A DNA stretch of 64,000 bases, from positions 1 to 64,000 of the forward strand of contig NZ_LGDG01000015.1 of assembly GCF_001279775.1 (NCBI RefSeq), given 5' to 3'. Each line of letters opens with the position of its first letter. Position 1 is the first letter of the stretch. Shown here in pieces: positions 49,348 to 57,871 of this stretch. The position numbers and the translations under genes were made by a program. The notes beneath the pieces are model-generated. The model saw nothing but the letters and a program-made list of their open reading frames with translations, had not been told where the DNA came from and made no database searches. This stretch comes from Streptomyces sp. MMG1533. GTDB lineage: Bacteria > Actinomycetota > Actinomycetes > Streptomycetales > Streptomycetaceae.

Positions 49348-51594
49348 GTGGCAGCCCTCGCACGCTGGTGTGTCCAACGACGCCTCGTCGTCGTTCTCCT
49401 GTGGCTCCTCGCCCTCGGCGGAGTGACCACGGCCGCCGCCATCACGGGCTCCGCCTACTCGAACGACTACGAGGTCCCCGGCACCGAGTCCGGCCGCGCC
49501 ACCCAGCTGTTGCGCGACGGCTTCCCGGACCTCGGCGGTGACAGCGACACCGTCGTCTGGCACACCGCCTCCGGCACGGTCCGGACCGCCGACGTCGAAC
49601 AGGCCATGACCCGCACCCTGGAGCGGATCGAGGCGCTGCCCGGCGTGGCCGCCGTCTCCGGCCCGTACGGCGACCAGGGCATCGGCCGGATCAGCGCGGA
49701 CGGACACACCGCCTACGCCACGGTGACCTTCGACGATTCGGCCGAGAACGTCGACCGGGGCGAGGCACAGGCCGTCGTCGGCGTGGCCAAGGACGCCGAG
49801 ACCGACGGGCTCCGTGTGGAGCTGGGCGGCAGCGCGATCGGGCTCACCGAGTCGTCCGGCGGACACGTCGCCGAGGTGGTCGGCGTGGCCGTCGCCGCGG
49901 TCGTCCTGTTCCTCGCCTTCGGCTCGCTCGCCGCCTCCCTGCTGCCCATCGCCACCGCGCTGGTCGGCGTGGGCACCGCGTACGCAGGGATCGTGCTGCT
50001 CGGGCACGCCATGACCGTCGCCGACTTCGCGCCCATGCTCGGGATGCTGATCGGGCTCGGCGTAGGCATCGACTACGCGCTGTTCATCGTCACCAGACAC
50101 CGCCGCGGCCTCAAACGCGGCCTGTCCGTGGCGGAGGCGGTCACAAGCGCCGTCGCCACCACCGGACGCGCGGTGGTCTTCGCTGGTGCCACCGTTTGCA
50201 TCGCCCTGCTGGGCATGCTGATCCTCCGGCTCGGCTTCCTCAACGGCGTCGCGATCGCCGCCTCGCTGACCGTCGTCCTGACGGTCGCGGCCTCCGTGAC
50301 CCTGCTGCCCGCCCTGCTGTCCCTCATCGGCATGCGCGCCCTCAGCCGACGTGAGCGGCGTCACCTCGCCGAGCACGGGCCGCAGCCGGAGCTGCCGACC
50401 GGGCTCGCCGCCCGCTGGTCGGCGTTCGTGGAGCGCCACCCCAAGCTGCTCGGCGCGCTCGCGCTGGCCGTGATCGCGGTCCTCGCCCTGCCCACCCTGG
50501 GGCTCCGCCTGGGCACCTCCGATCAGGGAAACAACCCGCAGGCGTCGACCACACGTGAGGCGTACGACCTGCTCGCGGACGGCTTCGGGCCCGGCGTGAA
50601 CGGCCCCCTCACCCTCGTCACCCACGTCGGCGGCGCCGAGGACAAGCTCGCCCTCGACAACCTCGACGCGACCATCCGAACCACCGAGGGCGTCGCGTCG
50701 GTGACACCGGTGACGTACGACACCGGCGGCGACACGGCGTACTTCACGATCGTCCCCGAGTCGTCGCCGCAGTCCCAGCGGACCAGCGACCTCGTCGACC
50801 GGCTGCGCACCGAGGTCCTGCCGCGCGCCGAGACCGGCACCGGCCTCGACGTCCAGGTCGGCGGCGTGACGGCGGGCTACGACGACTTCGCCGATGTCAT
50901 CGTCGGCAAGCTGCCCGTGTTCGTCGGCGTCGTCATCGGCCTCGGCTGTCTGCTGCTCCTGCTCGCTTTCCGCTCCGTCGGAATACCGCTGAAGGCCGCC
51001 GTGATGAACGTCGCCGCGGTCGCCGCCGCCTTCGGCGTGGTCGTCGCGATCTTCCAGTGGGGCTGGGGGAGCGAACTGCTCGGGCTCGGCCGCGCGGGCC
51101 CGATCGAGCCCTTCCTCCCCGTGATCATGGTGTCCGTACTCTTCGGGCTCTCCATGGACTACCAGGTCTTCCTGGTCAGCCGGATGTACGAGGAGTGGCT
51201 GGAGACCGGCGACAACCGGCGGGCCGTCCGCGTCGGCCTCGCCGAGACCAGCCGGGTCATCAACTCCGCGGCGGTCATCATGATCTCCGTCTTCCTCGCC
51301 TTCGTCCTCAGCGGCGACCGCGTGATCGCCATGTTCGGCATCGCGCTCGCCGCCGCCGTAGCCCTCGACGCCTTCGTGCTCCGTACGCTGCTGGTGCCGG
51401 CCCTGATGCACCTGCTCGGCGGCGCCAACTGGTGGCTGCCGCGCTGGCTGGACCGCCGTATGCCGCGCATCAGCATCGAGCCGCCCGAGTGCCGTGCCGC
51501 CCATGAAAGGCTGGCCGCCGCAACGGACGCCGAAGCGGCGGACGTACTGGCGAAGGGGCGGGAAGAAGAGGATGTACGCGATATCTCTGGGTGA
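49348..51594 (+). CDS. MMPL-family RND transporter
   Basis: The 748-residue membrane exporter has 12 predicted helices in two halves and two periplasmic porter domains. Proton-relay Asp-Tyr pairs typical of MmpL proteins are visible in VGIDYALFIVTRHR and GLSMDYQVFLVSRMYE. It opens LARWCVQRRLVVVLLWLL, the standard MMPL start. It likely exports a lipid, antibiotic or other hydrophobic compound. The palindromic promoter suggests a regulator encoded elsewhere. The 3' end overlaps the following acetyltransferase gene by 23 bases. Confidence 0.94.
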   Translation: MAALARWCVQRRLVVVLLWLLALGGVTTAAAITGSAYSNDYEVPGTESGRATQLLRDGFPDLGGDSDTVVWHTASGTVRTADVEQAMTRTLERIEALPGVAAVSGPYGDQGIGRISADGHTAYATVTFDDSAENVDRGEAQAVVGVAKDAETDGLRVELGGSAIGLTESSGGHVAEVVGVAVAAVVLFLAFGSLAASLLPIATALVGVGTAYAGIVLLGHAMTVADFAPMLGMLIGLGVGIDYALFIVTRHRRGLKRGLSVAEAVTSAVATTGRAVVFAGATVCIALLGMLILRLGFLNGVAIAASLTVVLTVAASVTLLPALLSLIGMRALSRRERRHLAEHGPQPELPTGLAARWSAFVERHPKLLGALALAVIAVLALPTLGLRLGTSDQGNNPQASTTREAYDLLADGFGPGVNGPLTLVTHVGGAEDKLALDNLDATIRTTEGVASVTPVTYDTGGDTAYFTIVPESSPQSQRTSDLVDRLRTEVLPRAETGTGLDVQVGGVTAGYDDFADVIVGKLPVFVGVVIGLGCLLLLLAFRSVGIPLKAAVMNVAAVAAAFGVVVAIFQWGWGSELLGLGRAGPIEPFLPVIMVSVLFGLSMDYQVFLVSRMYEEWLETGDNRRAVRVGLAETSRVINSAAVIMISVFLAFVLSGDRVIAMFGIALAAAVALDAFVLRTLLVPALMHLLGGANWWLPRWLDRRMPRISIEPPECRAAHERLAAATDAEAADVLAKGREEEDVRDISG

Positions 51595-52147
51595 CGACGG
51601 AGCCGAACTGCGTCCCTTGGAGCCATGGCACGCCGAGGAGTTCCTGTCGCACCTGGACCGGGGGCGCGAGTTCATCGGCCAGTTCATCGCCTTCGGCTCG
51701 AAGGAGACGGACGTGGAGTCCGCGCGGGCCCTGCTCCAGCGGTACGCGGACAAGCGCGCCGCCGACACCGGATCCATGCACGGCCTGTGGCTGAACGGAA
51801 AGCTCGTGGGCGGCGTTCTCTTCCCCAACTTCCGTGCGGACACCGGCAACTGCGAGGTCGGCTGCTGGCTGGAGCCCGCCGCTACCGGGCGTGGTCTGGT
51901 CACCCGGGCGATGCGGGTGCTCATCGACTTCGCGGTCGAGCAGCGCGGTATCCACCGGGTCGAGTGGATCGCCGCCTCGGGGAACACACCCAGCCTGAAC
52001 GTGGCCCGGCGACTGGGGATGACCCTGGAGGGAGTGCGTCGCGAGACCCACCCCTATGGTGGGGTGCGGCACGACCTCGAGGTGTGGTCCATTCTCGCGC
52101 CCGAGTGGCGGGACGCACGCGCGCGTACCGCTCACAGCGATCATTAA
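51572..52147 (+). CDS. RimJ/RimL-like GNAT acetyltransferase
   Basis: The 191-residue GNAT has the RimJ/L layout: ELRPLEPWHAEEF at the N-terminus, acetyl-CoA loop PAATGRGLVTRAMRVLIDFA and HRVEWIAASGNTPSLNVARRLGM, ending in VRHDLEVWSILAPEW. ATG 51572 overlaps the 3' end of the MMPL gene by 23 bases and has GGAAGAAGAGG upstream. It is translationally coupled to the transporter, so it may modify a substrate exported by it or a ribosomal protein N-terminus. Confidence 0.9.
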   Translation: MYAISLGDDGAELRPLEPWHAEEFLSHLDRGREFIGQFIAFGSKETDVESARALLQRYADKRAADTGSMHGLWLNGKLVGGVLFPNFRADTGNCEVGCWLEPAATGRGLVTRAMRVLIDFAVEQRGIHRVEWIAASGNTPSLNVARRLGMTLEGVRRETHPYGGVRHDLEVWSILAPEWRDARARTAHSDH

Positions 52148-52173
52148 GAAACCTCTCAGACAGGATCCGTACG

Positions 52174-52773
52174 GTGCCGGACATGGGAACCAAGACAGTT
52201 GACGAGACCGGCGCCGAGACGGGTGCCGAGGCCACGACCGACGAGGAGAAGACGGGCACCACCGGGCTGACCAAGACCGACGAGGCGACGAAGACCGAGG
52301 CCGACGCCGAGGTCGAGGTCGACACCGAAGCCGACGACCTGGACGAGGAGCTCGTGCCGGTCGAGGCGGAAGGCCCGACGGGCGTCGGACAGGGCGCCGG
52401 TGCCGTCGTCTCCGCCGCGCTCGGCGTCGTGTCGCTCACCGGTGGCTGGATCGGCAACCTGGCCGCCCAGAAGGAAAACCTCCTGAGCCAGATGGAGAAC
52501 TCCTCACAGAATTCGAGTGTGGCCACGCTGCTGAAGGAGGGCTACGGCGACGTCTGGAACGTCACCGCGCTGTACGGCGGGATGTTCGCGCTGGCCGCGC
52601 TGATCGTCGGTGTCGTGGTCCTGATCCGGCCCGCCTTCGGGGCGCCCGGCAAGCCGCAGGCCGCCTGGATCAAGTCGGTCTCCTGGGCGGGTGTCGCGCT
52701 CGGCGTCATCGGCCTGCTGCTCGCCGTCCTCAAGTACACCGACGTTCTGGTCAGCCTGCCCTCCGCCCCCTGA
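52174..52773 (+). CDS. Acidic-tailed small membrane protein (199 aa)
   Basis: The first 70 residues are very acidic and Thr/Glu-rich (EATTDEEKTG, EADAEVEVDTEADDLDEE). Three or four membrane segments follow (VGQGAGAVVSAALGVVSLTG, LYGGMFALAALIVGVVVLI, SWAGVALGVIGLLLAVL). GTG 52174 has AGGATCC upstream; ATG 52183 is an alternative. Function is unknown. It ends before an exceptionally long hairpin terminator. Confidence 0.75.
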   Translation: MPDMGTKTVDETGAETGAEATTDEEKTGTTGLTKTDEATKTEADAEVEVDTEADDLDEELVPVEAEGPTGVGQGAGAVVSAALGVVSLTGGWIGNLAAQKENLLSQMENSSQNSSVATLLKEGYGDVWNVTALYGGMFALAALIVGVVVLIRPAFGAPGKPQAAWIKSVSWAGVALGVIGLLLAVLKYTDVLVSLPSAP

Positions 52774-52790
52774 ATCACGGCGGGTCCTGA

Positions 52791-52837
52791 GGGGTCTTAG
52801 GGCGTCCGTAAGCACCTTACGGACGCCCTAAGACCCC
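52791..52837. terminator. 22-bp perfect hairpin terminator
   Basis: Arms 52791-52812 and 52816-52837 are perfectly complementary over 22 bp with a CAC loop. It starts 17 bases after the preceding stop. It is the longest perfect stem noticed in the window. Confidence 0.9.
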
Positions 52838-52980
52838 TCCCGCGCGTCTAAGGCCCCGCAGGGCCTCACGAAGATGCGGAACTCTCCCGATGTGGCGGCC
52901 CCACCTGGGAGACGAAGGTTGAGACATCGCAGCAAGCGAAGCCGAAACCGACCTCTCACCAGGGACACAGGGGACACACC

Positions 52981-53166
52981 ATGTACGAGTACGAGCTCGC
53001 CCAGCTCCGTTCCGCCGAACTGATCCGCCAGGCCGAGCACGAGCGCCAGGCCCGCGAGGCGGTCCGCGGCCTCCGCGCCGCGCGCCGCGAGGCCGCCGCA
53101 CGCGCCGCCGAGGGTGAGGTGCATACCGGCCGCCCCCGTCGGCACCGGTTCCCGCGTGCGGCGTGA
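52981..53166 (+). CDS. Small charged coiled-coil protein (61 aa)
   Basis: MYEYELAQLRSAELIRQ and AEHERQAREAVRGLRAARRE give a single amphipathic, highly charged helix with heptad-like spacing. A basic tail follows. ATG 52981 has AGGGGACAC upstream. The TGA overlaps the GTG proposed for the LAL regulator as GTGA, so the two may be co-translated. Function is unknown; similar short Arg/Glu-rich proteins are common in streptomycetes. Confidence 0.7.
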   Translation: MYEYELAQLRSAELIRQAEHERQAREAVRGLRAARREAAARAAEGEVHTGRPRRHRFPRAA

Positions 53167-56100
53167 GCGCCGGGGCGGGGGAGGGTGTCCCCGCGAAAAC
53201 CGGTGCCGCACTGTCAGACCCGCGTGCGATGCTCGGGCGCGTGGAGACCAGGTCCGTCAGTCCGGTGTTCGTCGGTCGCATCGATGAGCTGGACACGCTG
53301 AACGACGCGCTCGCCCGCGCTGCCGCGGGCGAGCCGCAGGCGTTGCTGCTCGGGGGCGAGGCCGGCGTCGGCAAGACCCGCCTCGTCGAGGAGTTCGCCA
53401 CCGCCGCCTGCCGAAGCGGTGCCGTCGTCGCGCTGGGCGGCTGTGTCGAGATCGGCGCCGACGGGCTGCCGTTCGCCCCGTTCTCCACCGCCCTGCGCGC
53501 CCTGCGCCGCGAACTGCCCGACGAGCTCGCCGCCGCGGCCGCCGGCCAGGAGGAGGAGCTCGCCCGGCTGCTGCCCGAACTCGGCGAGGTCGCCCCCGGC
53601 CGGCACGACGAGGAGGGCATGGCCCGCCTCTTCGAACTCACCGCCCGCCTTCTGGAGCGCGTCGCCGCCGACCGCACGGTGGTCGTCGCCCTGGAGGACC
53701 TGCACTGGGCCGACGCCTCCACCCGCCACCTCCTCGCCTACCTCTTACGCACCCTGCGCACCGGCCGCCTCGTCGTCCTCGCCACCTACCGCTCCGACGA
53801 CATCCACCGCCGCCACCCGCTGCGCCCCCTGCTCGCCGAACTCGACCGGCTGCGCACGGTCCGCCGTATCGAACTCGGCCGCTTCAACCGCGCCGAGGTC
53901 GGCCGCCAGATCGCCGGCATCCTCGCCCACGAACCAGCCCCCGCCCAGGTCGACGACATCTTCGAACGCTCCGACGGCAACGCCTTCTTCGTCGAGGAAC
54001 TCGCCGTCGCCGCCCACGAGGGCTGCCGCACCGGCCTCACCGACACCCTGCGAGACCTGCTCCTGGTCCGCGTCGAGGGACTGCCCGAGAGCGCCCAGCG
54101 GGTCGCCCGGATCGTCGCCGAGGGCGGCTCCACCGTCGAGTACCGGCTGCTCGCCGCCGTCGCCCGGCTCGCCGAGGACGACCTCATCGAGGCGCTCAGG
54201 GCCGCCGTCAACGCCAACATCCTGCTCGCCGCGCCCGACGGCGACGGCTACCGCTTCCGCCACTCCCTGGTCCGCGAGGCCGTCGCCGACGACCTGCTGC
54301 CCGGCGAACGCTCCCGCCTCAACCGGCGCTACGCGCAAGCCCTGGAAGCCGACCCCGCACTCGTCCCCGCCGGCGAACGCGTGATGCGTCTGGCCAGCTA
54401 CTGGTACCACGCCCACGACGCCGCCAAGGCCCTGCCCGCCGTCCTGGGCGCCTCCGTCACGGCCCGCCGCCGACACGCCTACTCCGAACAACTGCGGCTC
54501 CTGGAACGCGCGATGGAGCTGTGGGACTCCGCCCCGGAGGACGTCCGCGCCGAACTGCGCCCCGCCGACTACACCGAGGTCTATCCGCCCTGCGGCTGCG
54601 ACCCGGCCACCACCCCGCTGCGCTACCTCGACCTGATGGCCGAGGCCGCGGTCGCCGGGCGGCTGTGCTCGGAACGGGAACGCGCCCTGAAGATCACCAA
54701 GCGCGCGTTGCGCCTGTTGGAGGACGAGGACGACCCCCTGCGCGCCGCCTGGTTCTGGACCCAGCGCTCCCGACTGGTCCAGTCGCAGGCCCGCGGCGAC
54801 GGCTGGGCCGAACTGGCCACCGCCCAGGAACTCGTACGCGGCCTGCCGCCCTCGGAGGTGCACGCCGAGGTCCTCGCCAACGTCGCCAACTGGTCCATGG
54901 TGCACGCCCCAGGACCCGACGCCTTCACGGCCGCCGAACGTGCCGTGGAGTACGCGCGCATGGTCGGCGTCCGCGAGACCGAGATGAACGCCCGCCTCAC
55001 GCTCGGCGGTCTCATGGTGGAAGCCGGCGACGTCGAGGCGGGGCTCGCCGAGATGTTCGAGGTGAAGCAGCGGACGGTCGAGTACGGCATCTCCGCCATC
55101 GCGGGCCGCGCCTATGTGAACCTGCCCTCCGCCCTCGAATCCGTCGGCCGCCTGCAGGAGGCCGTGCCGATCCTGGAGGAGGGTCTCGCCTACACCCAGA
55201 AGTTCGGCCTGCTGGACTCCGAGGCCTGGATCTGGGGGAACCTCGCCGAAACCCTCTACTCCCTGGGCCGCTGGGACCGTGCCGCCGAAGCGGGCACCAA
55301 GGCCGAACGCGTCGGCCAGAGCGCCAAGCCCCGCGGCTTCCACGCCACCCTCCGCGCCCAACTCGCCCTCGCCCGAGGGGACCTCGCCGCTGCCACCAGC
55401 CATCTGGCCGCTGCCCGCGGGCACTTCGGCAATCACAACCGCGCACCCCAGCACGAGCTGCCCCTCGTGCGCATCGCGATCGGCATCGCGGCGAGCGAGG
55501 GCCGCCTCCTGGACGCCCGCGCCGAACTCGAACGCGCCCTGGACGCCGGCTTCCCACCAGGCACCCAGCGCTACGTCTGGCGGATGCTGCTCACCGCGGC
55601 AGCAGCGGAGGCCGACGCACGCGACCTGTCCGTCGCCGGCCCCGGCCGCCCCGAGATCCTCGAACGCATCCGCGCCACGGCCAAGCCCCTGCCCACCCAC
55701 GTCCCCGTCTGGCAGGCCTACGAACACTGGGTCAGCGCCGAACTGCTGCGAGCCGAGGGCGGCGCCCGAGCGGACACCTGGACGCAAGTGGTCACCGCCT
55801 TCGAGGCACTGGAACGCCCCTACGAGCTCGCCCGCGTCCGCCACCGCCTGGCCGAGGCCCTGCTGCTGTCGGGGGAGGGCGACGACGACCGCGACCGCGC
55901 CACGGAACTGCTCCGTCTCGCCCACGCCGTCGCCTCCCACCTCGATGCCCGCCCGCTCGCCGACTCCGTCACGCTCCTGGCCCAACGCGCCCGCCTCCCC
56001 GTGAACCGGCCCGCCGAGCAGTCGCCCGCCCCCGCGGAGCCCGCCGAGTCCCTCGGCCTGACCGGCCGGGAACGCGACGTGCTGCGCCTGGTCTCCGCCG

Positions 56101-56276
56101 GCCGCACCAACCGCCAGATAGCCGAGGCACTCTTCATCTCCCCGAAGACGGCCAGCGTCCACGTCTCGAACATCCTGGCCAAGCTCGGAGTCTCGGGCCG
56201 CGGCGAGGCGGCCGCGGTGGCGCATCGGCTGGAGCTGTTTCCGTCCGAATCGCTCACGATGCGGAAGGCGCCGTGA
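53163..56276 (+). CDS. LAL-family (MalT-like) LuxR regulator with ATPase domain
   Basis: The product is about 1037 residues. The N-terminal ATPase has Walker A GGEAGVGKT (about residues 64-72) and Walker B VVALEDLHWAD. A long helical TPR-like middle and a C-terminal LuxR helix-turn-helix (LTGRERDVLRLVSAGRTNRQIAEAL and FISPKTASVHVSNILAKLGV) follow. LAL proteins control large secondary-metabolism or catabolic genes. Codon 195 (53745-53747) is TTA, a likely bldA switch. The start is uncertain: GTG 53163 overlaps the upstream stop, and ATG 53229 is an alternative. Confidence 0.93.
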   Translation: MSAGAGEGVPAKTGAALSDPRAMLGRVETRSVSPVFVGRIDELDTLNDALARAAAGEPQALLLGGEAGVGKTRLVEEFATAACRSGAVVALGGCVEIGADGLPFAPFSTALRALRRELPDELAAAAAGQEEELARLLPELGEVAPGRHDEEGMARLFELTARLLERVAADRTVVVALEDLHWADASTRHLLAYLLRTLRTGRLVVLATYRSDDIHRRHPLRPLLAELDRLRTVRRIELGRFNRAEVGRQIAGILAHEPAPAQVDDIFERSDGNAFFVEELAVAAHEGCRTGLTDTLRDLLLVRVEGLPESAQRVARIVAEGGSTVEYRLLAAVARLAEDDLIEALRAAVNANILLAAPDGDGYRFRHSLVREAVADDLLPGERSRLNRRYAQALEADPALVPAGERVMRLASYWYHAHDAAKALPAVLGASVTARRRHAYSEQLRLLERAMELWDSAPEDVRAELRPADYTEVYPPCGCDPATTPLRYLDLMAEAAVAGRLCSERERALKITKRALRLLEDEDDPLRAAWFWTQRSRLVQSQARGDGWAELATAQELVRGLPPSEVHAEVLANVANWSMVHAPGPDAFTAAERAVEYARMVGVRETEMNARLTLGGLMVEAGDVEAGLAEMFEVKQRTVEYGISAIAGRAYVNLPSALESVGRLQEAVPILEEGLAYTQKFGLLDSEAWIWGNLAETLYSLGRWDRAAEAGTKAERVGQSAKPRGFHATLRAQLALARGDLAAATSHLAAARGHFGNHNRAPQHELPLVRIAIGIAASEGRLLDARAELERALDAGFPPGTQRYVWRMLLTAAAAEADARDLSVAGPGRPEILERIRATAKPLPTHVPVWQAYEHWVSAELLRAEGGARADTWTQVVTAFEALERPYELARVRHRLAEALLLSGEGDDDRDRATELLRLAHAVASHLDARPLADSVTLLAQRARLPVNRPAEQSPAPAEPAESLGLTGRERDVLRLVSAGRTNRQIAEALFISPKTASVHVSNILAKLGVSGRGEAAAVAHRLELFPSESLTMRKAP

Positions 56277-56314
56277 GGCCTACGCTGTAAGAGACACCGG
56301 CCGAGGGAGAACCC

Positions 56315-56506
56315 GTGTTCAACGCCTTCGAGGAATTGTTCGCCCCCGGCCGCAAGCACACCCGCGACGAGCAGAACCGGCTGGAGCTCACCCGGGAGGA
56401 CGTCGGCGACGGCGACCCCGGACGCGGGCCCATAGACCTCACCTCCGGGAAGGTCGTCGTACGCCCGCCGCAGCCGGACGAGGAAGACTCCTCTCCGGAG
56501 GATTGA
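56315..56506 (+). CDS. Small DUF6191-type protein (63 aa)
   Basis: FNAFEELFAPGRKHTRDE and GDPGRGPIDLTSGKVVV resemble the short Streptomyces DUF6191 proteins as I remember them. The acidic C-terminus (DEEDSSPED) is disordered. GTG 56315 follows GAGGGAG. It converges with the sugar-dehydrogenase-like gene. Function is unknown. Confidence 0.7.
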   Translation: MFNAFEELFAPGRKHTRDEQNRLELTREDVGDGDPGRGPIDLTSGKVVVRPPQPDEEDSSPED

Positions 56507-56509
56507 GGC

Positions 56510-57682
56510 TCAGCTGACCTGTATCTCCAGGATCCGGTCGTCGCCCTCCTTCGGATCACCCCGGCCGTCCGTGTTGCTGGTGACCAGCCACAGCTTGTCG
56601 CCGCCCGCCGAGACCACCGTGCGCAGCCGGCCGTACTCGCCTTCGAGGAAGGCCTGCGGGTCCGCGGAGGCCTCCGTGCCCTGCAGGGGGATGCGCCACA
56701 GGCGCCGGCCCTTGAGTCCCGCCATCCAGACGGAGCCCTCGGCGTAGGCGACACCGCTGGGGGAGGCGTCGTCCGTGCCCCACTGGGCTATCGGGTTGTG
56801 GTACTTGGAATCGCTCGACCTGCCCTCGGCCTCCGGCCAGCCGTAGTTGTCGCCCGGCTTGATCGCGTTCAGCTCGTCCCAGGTGTCCTGGCCGAACTCG
56901 GCGGCGAACAGACGCTGCTTGTCGTCCCAGGCCAGGCCCTGCACATTGCGGTGGCCGTACGAGTACACCGCAGAGTCCGGGAACGGGTTGCCCGGGGCCG
57001 GCTCGCCCTCCGGGGTCATGCGCAGGATCTTGCCGCCCAGGGACTTGGTGTCCTGGGACAGGCCGGTGTCACCGCTCTCGCCCGTGCCCGCGTAGAGCAT
57101 CTTGTCCGGGCCGAAGGCGATCCGGCCGCCGTTGTGGATGTAGCCCTTGGGGATGCCCTTGAAGATCGTGTCGGGCGCGCCCAGCTGTTCGCCGGAGGGC
57201 TTCTGCTCGTCGTACAGCATGCGGACGATGCGGTTGTCCGAGGCCGAGGTGAAGTACGCGTAGACCATGTGGTCCGAGGCGTAGTCCGGGGAGAGCGCGA
57301 GGCCCATGAGGCCGCCCTCGCCGGCCGGCGACACCCCCGGCACCTCGCCCAGCTCGGTCTTCTTGCCCGTCTCCTCGTCGACCCGGGTGATCGTGCCCTC
57401 GTCGCGGGAGGAGACCAGCAGGTCGCCCTCGGGGAGCGGGGCGAGGCCCCAGGGCGTGCTGAGGTCCTCGGCAACTGTGCGGACCACCTTCACCGAGCCT
57501 TTGGCGGGGGGTGCCGGGTCGGCGGCTTGTCCGGTGGGCGACGATCCCGATGCCCTACTGCTCGGTGGGGCGCTGTCACTGCCGTTCGACGATTCACCTC
57601 CGCCGTCGGAGGAGCAGCCGGCCGTCAGCACGAGCGCGGTTGCGGCCAATACGGCCGACACAGCTCGACGTTGCACGATCAT
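56510..57682 (-). CDS. PQQ-dependent sugar dehydrogenase-like lipoprotein
   Basis: The 390-residue protein has a lipoprotein signal (lipobox LTAGC) and a Ser/Pro-rich tether. A GSDH/sorbosone-dehydrogenase beta-propeller follows: LSTPWGLAPLPEGDLLVSSR, HNGGRIAFGPDKMLYAGTGE, YSYGHRNVQGLAWD. These are the family's blade motifs for PQQ and calcium binding. It should oxidise sugars outside the membrane if PQQ is available; many actinobacterial members are uncharacterised. Confidence 0.9.
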   Translation of the reverse strand: MIVQRRAVSAVLAATALVLTAGCSSDGGGESSNGSDSAPPSSRASGSSPTGQAADPAPPAKGSVKVVRTVAEDLSTPWGLAPLPEGDLLVSSRDEGTITRVDEETGKKTELGEVPGVSPAGEGGLMGLALSPDYASDHMVYAYFTSASDNRIVRMLYDEQKPSGEQLGAPDTIFKGIPKGYIHNGGRIAFGPDKMLYAGTGESGDTGLSQDTKSLGGKILRMTPEGEPAPGNPFPDSAVYSYGHRNVQGLAWDDKQRLFAAEFGQDTWDELNAIKPGDNYGWPEAEGRSSDSKYHNPIAQWGTDDASPSGVAYAEGSVWMAGLKGRRLWRIPLQGTEASADPQAFLEGEYGRLRTVVSAGGDKLWLVTSNTDGRGDPKEGDDRILEIQVS

Positions 57683-57799
57683 GGTCCCTTCGACGGGGCG
57701 GTCTCGCGGCAGGTTCTACTTTTCATACACCGCTCGCGCCTCACAGGTTCCCGATCACCGCAACCCGATCCGCGGACCCGCCTGCCGTGACCCGAATTC

Positions 57800-57871
57800 C
57801 TGCTCCCCGGATCCCCTCCCCGGATCTCTGCTCCCCGAGTCTCGGCCCCGGATCCCTACTCCCAGGATCCC
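57800..57871. repeat. Degenerate 13-15-bp repeat array at the reductase 3' end
   Basis: Five variations of TGCTCCCCGGATCCC stand in tandem (CTCCCCGGATCTC, TGCTCCCCGAGTCTC, GGCCCCGGATCCC, TACTCCCAGGATCCC). The last copy encodes the C-terminal residues of the aldo/keto reductase. No gene lies in the rest of the 173-bp gap. Confidence 0.75.

Noticed and set aside
49312..51987. Minus-strand frame of about 890 codons opposite the MMPL gene
   Set aside because: It is antisense to a clear 12-helix transporter; composition and lack of motifs mark it as a shadow.
53745..56225. Minus-strand frame of over 800 codons opposite the LAL gene
   Set aside because: It is antisense to conserved ATPase and LuxR domains; Gly/Gln/Val-rich shadow.
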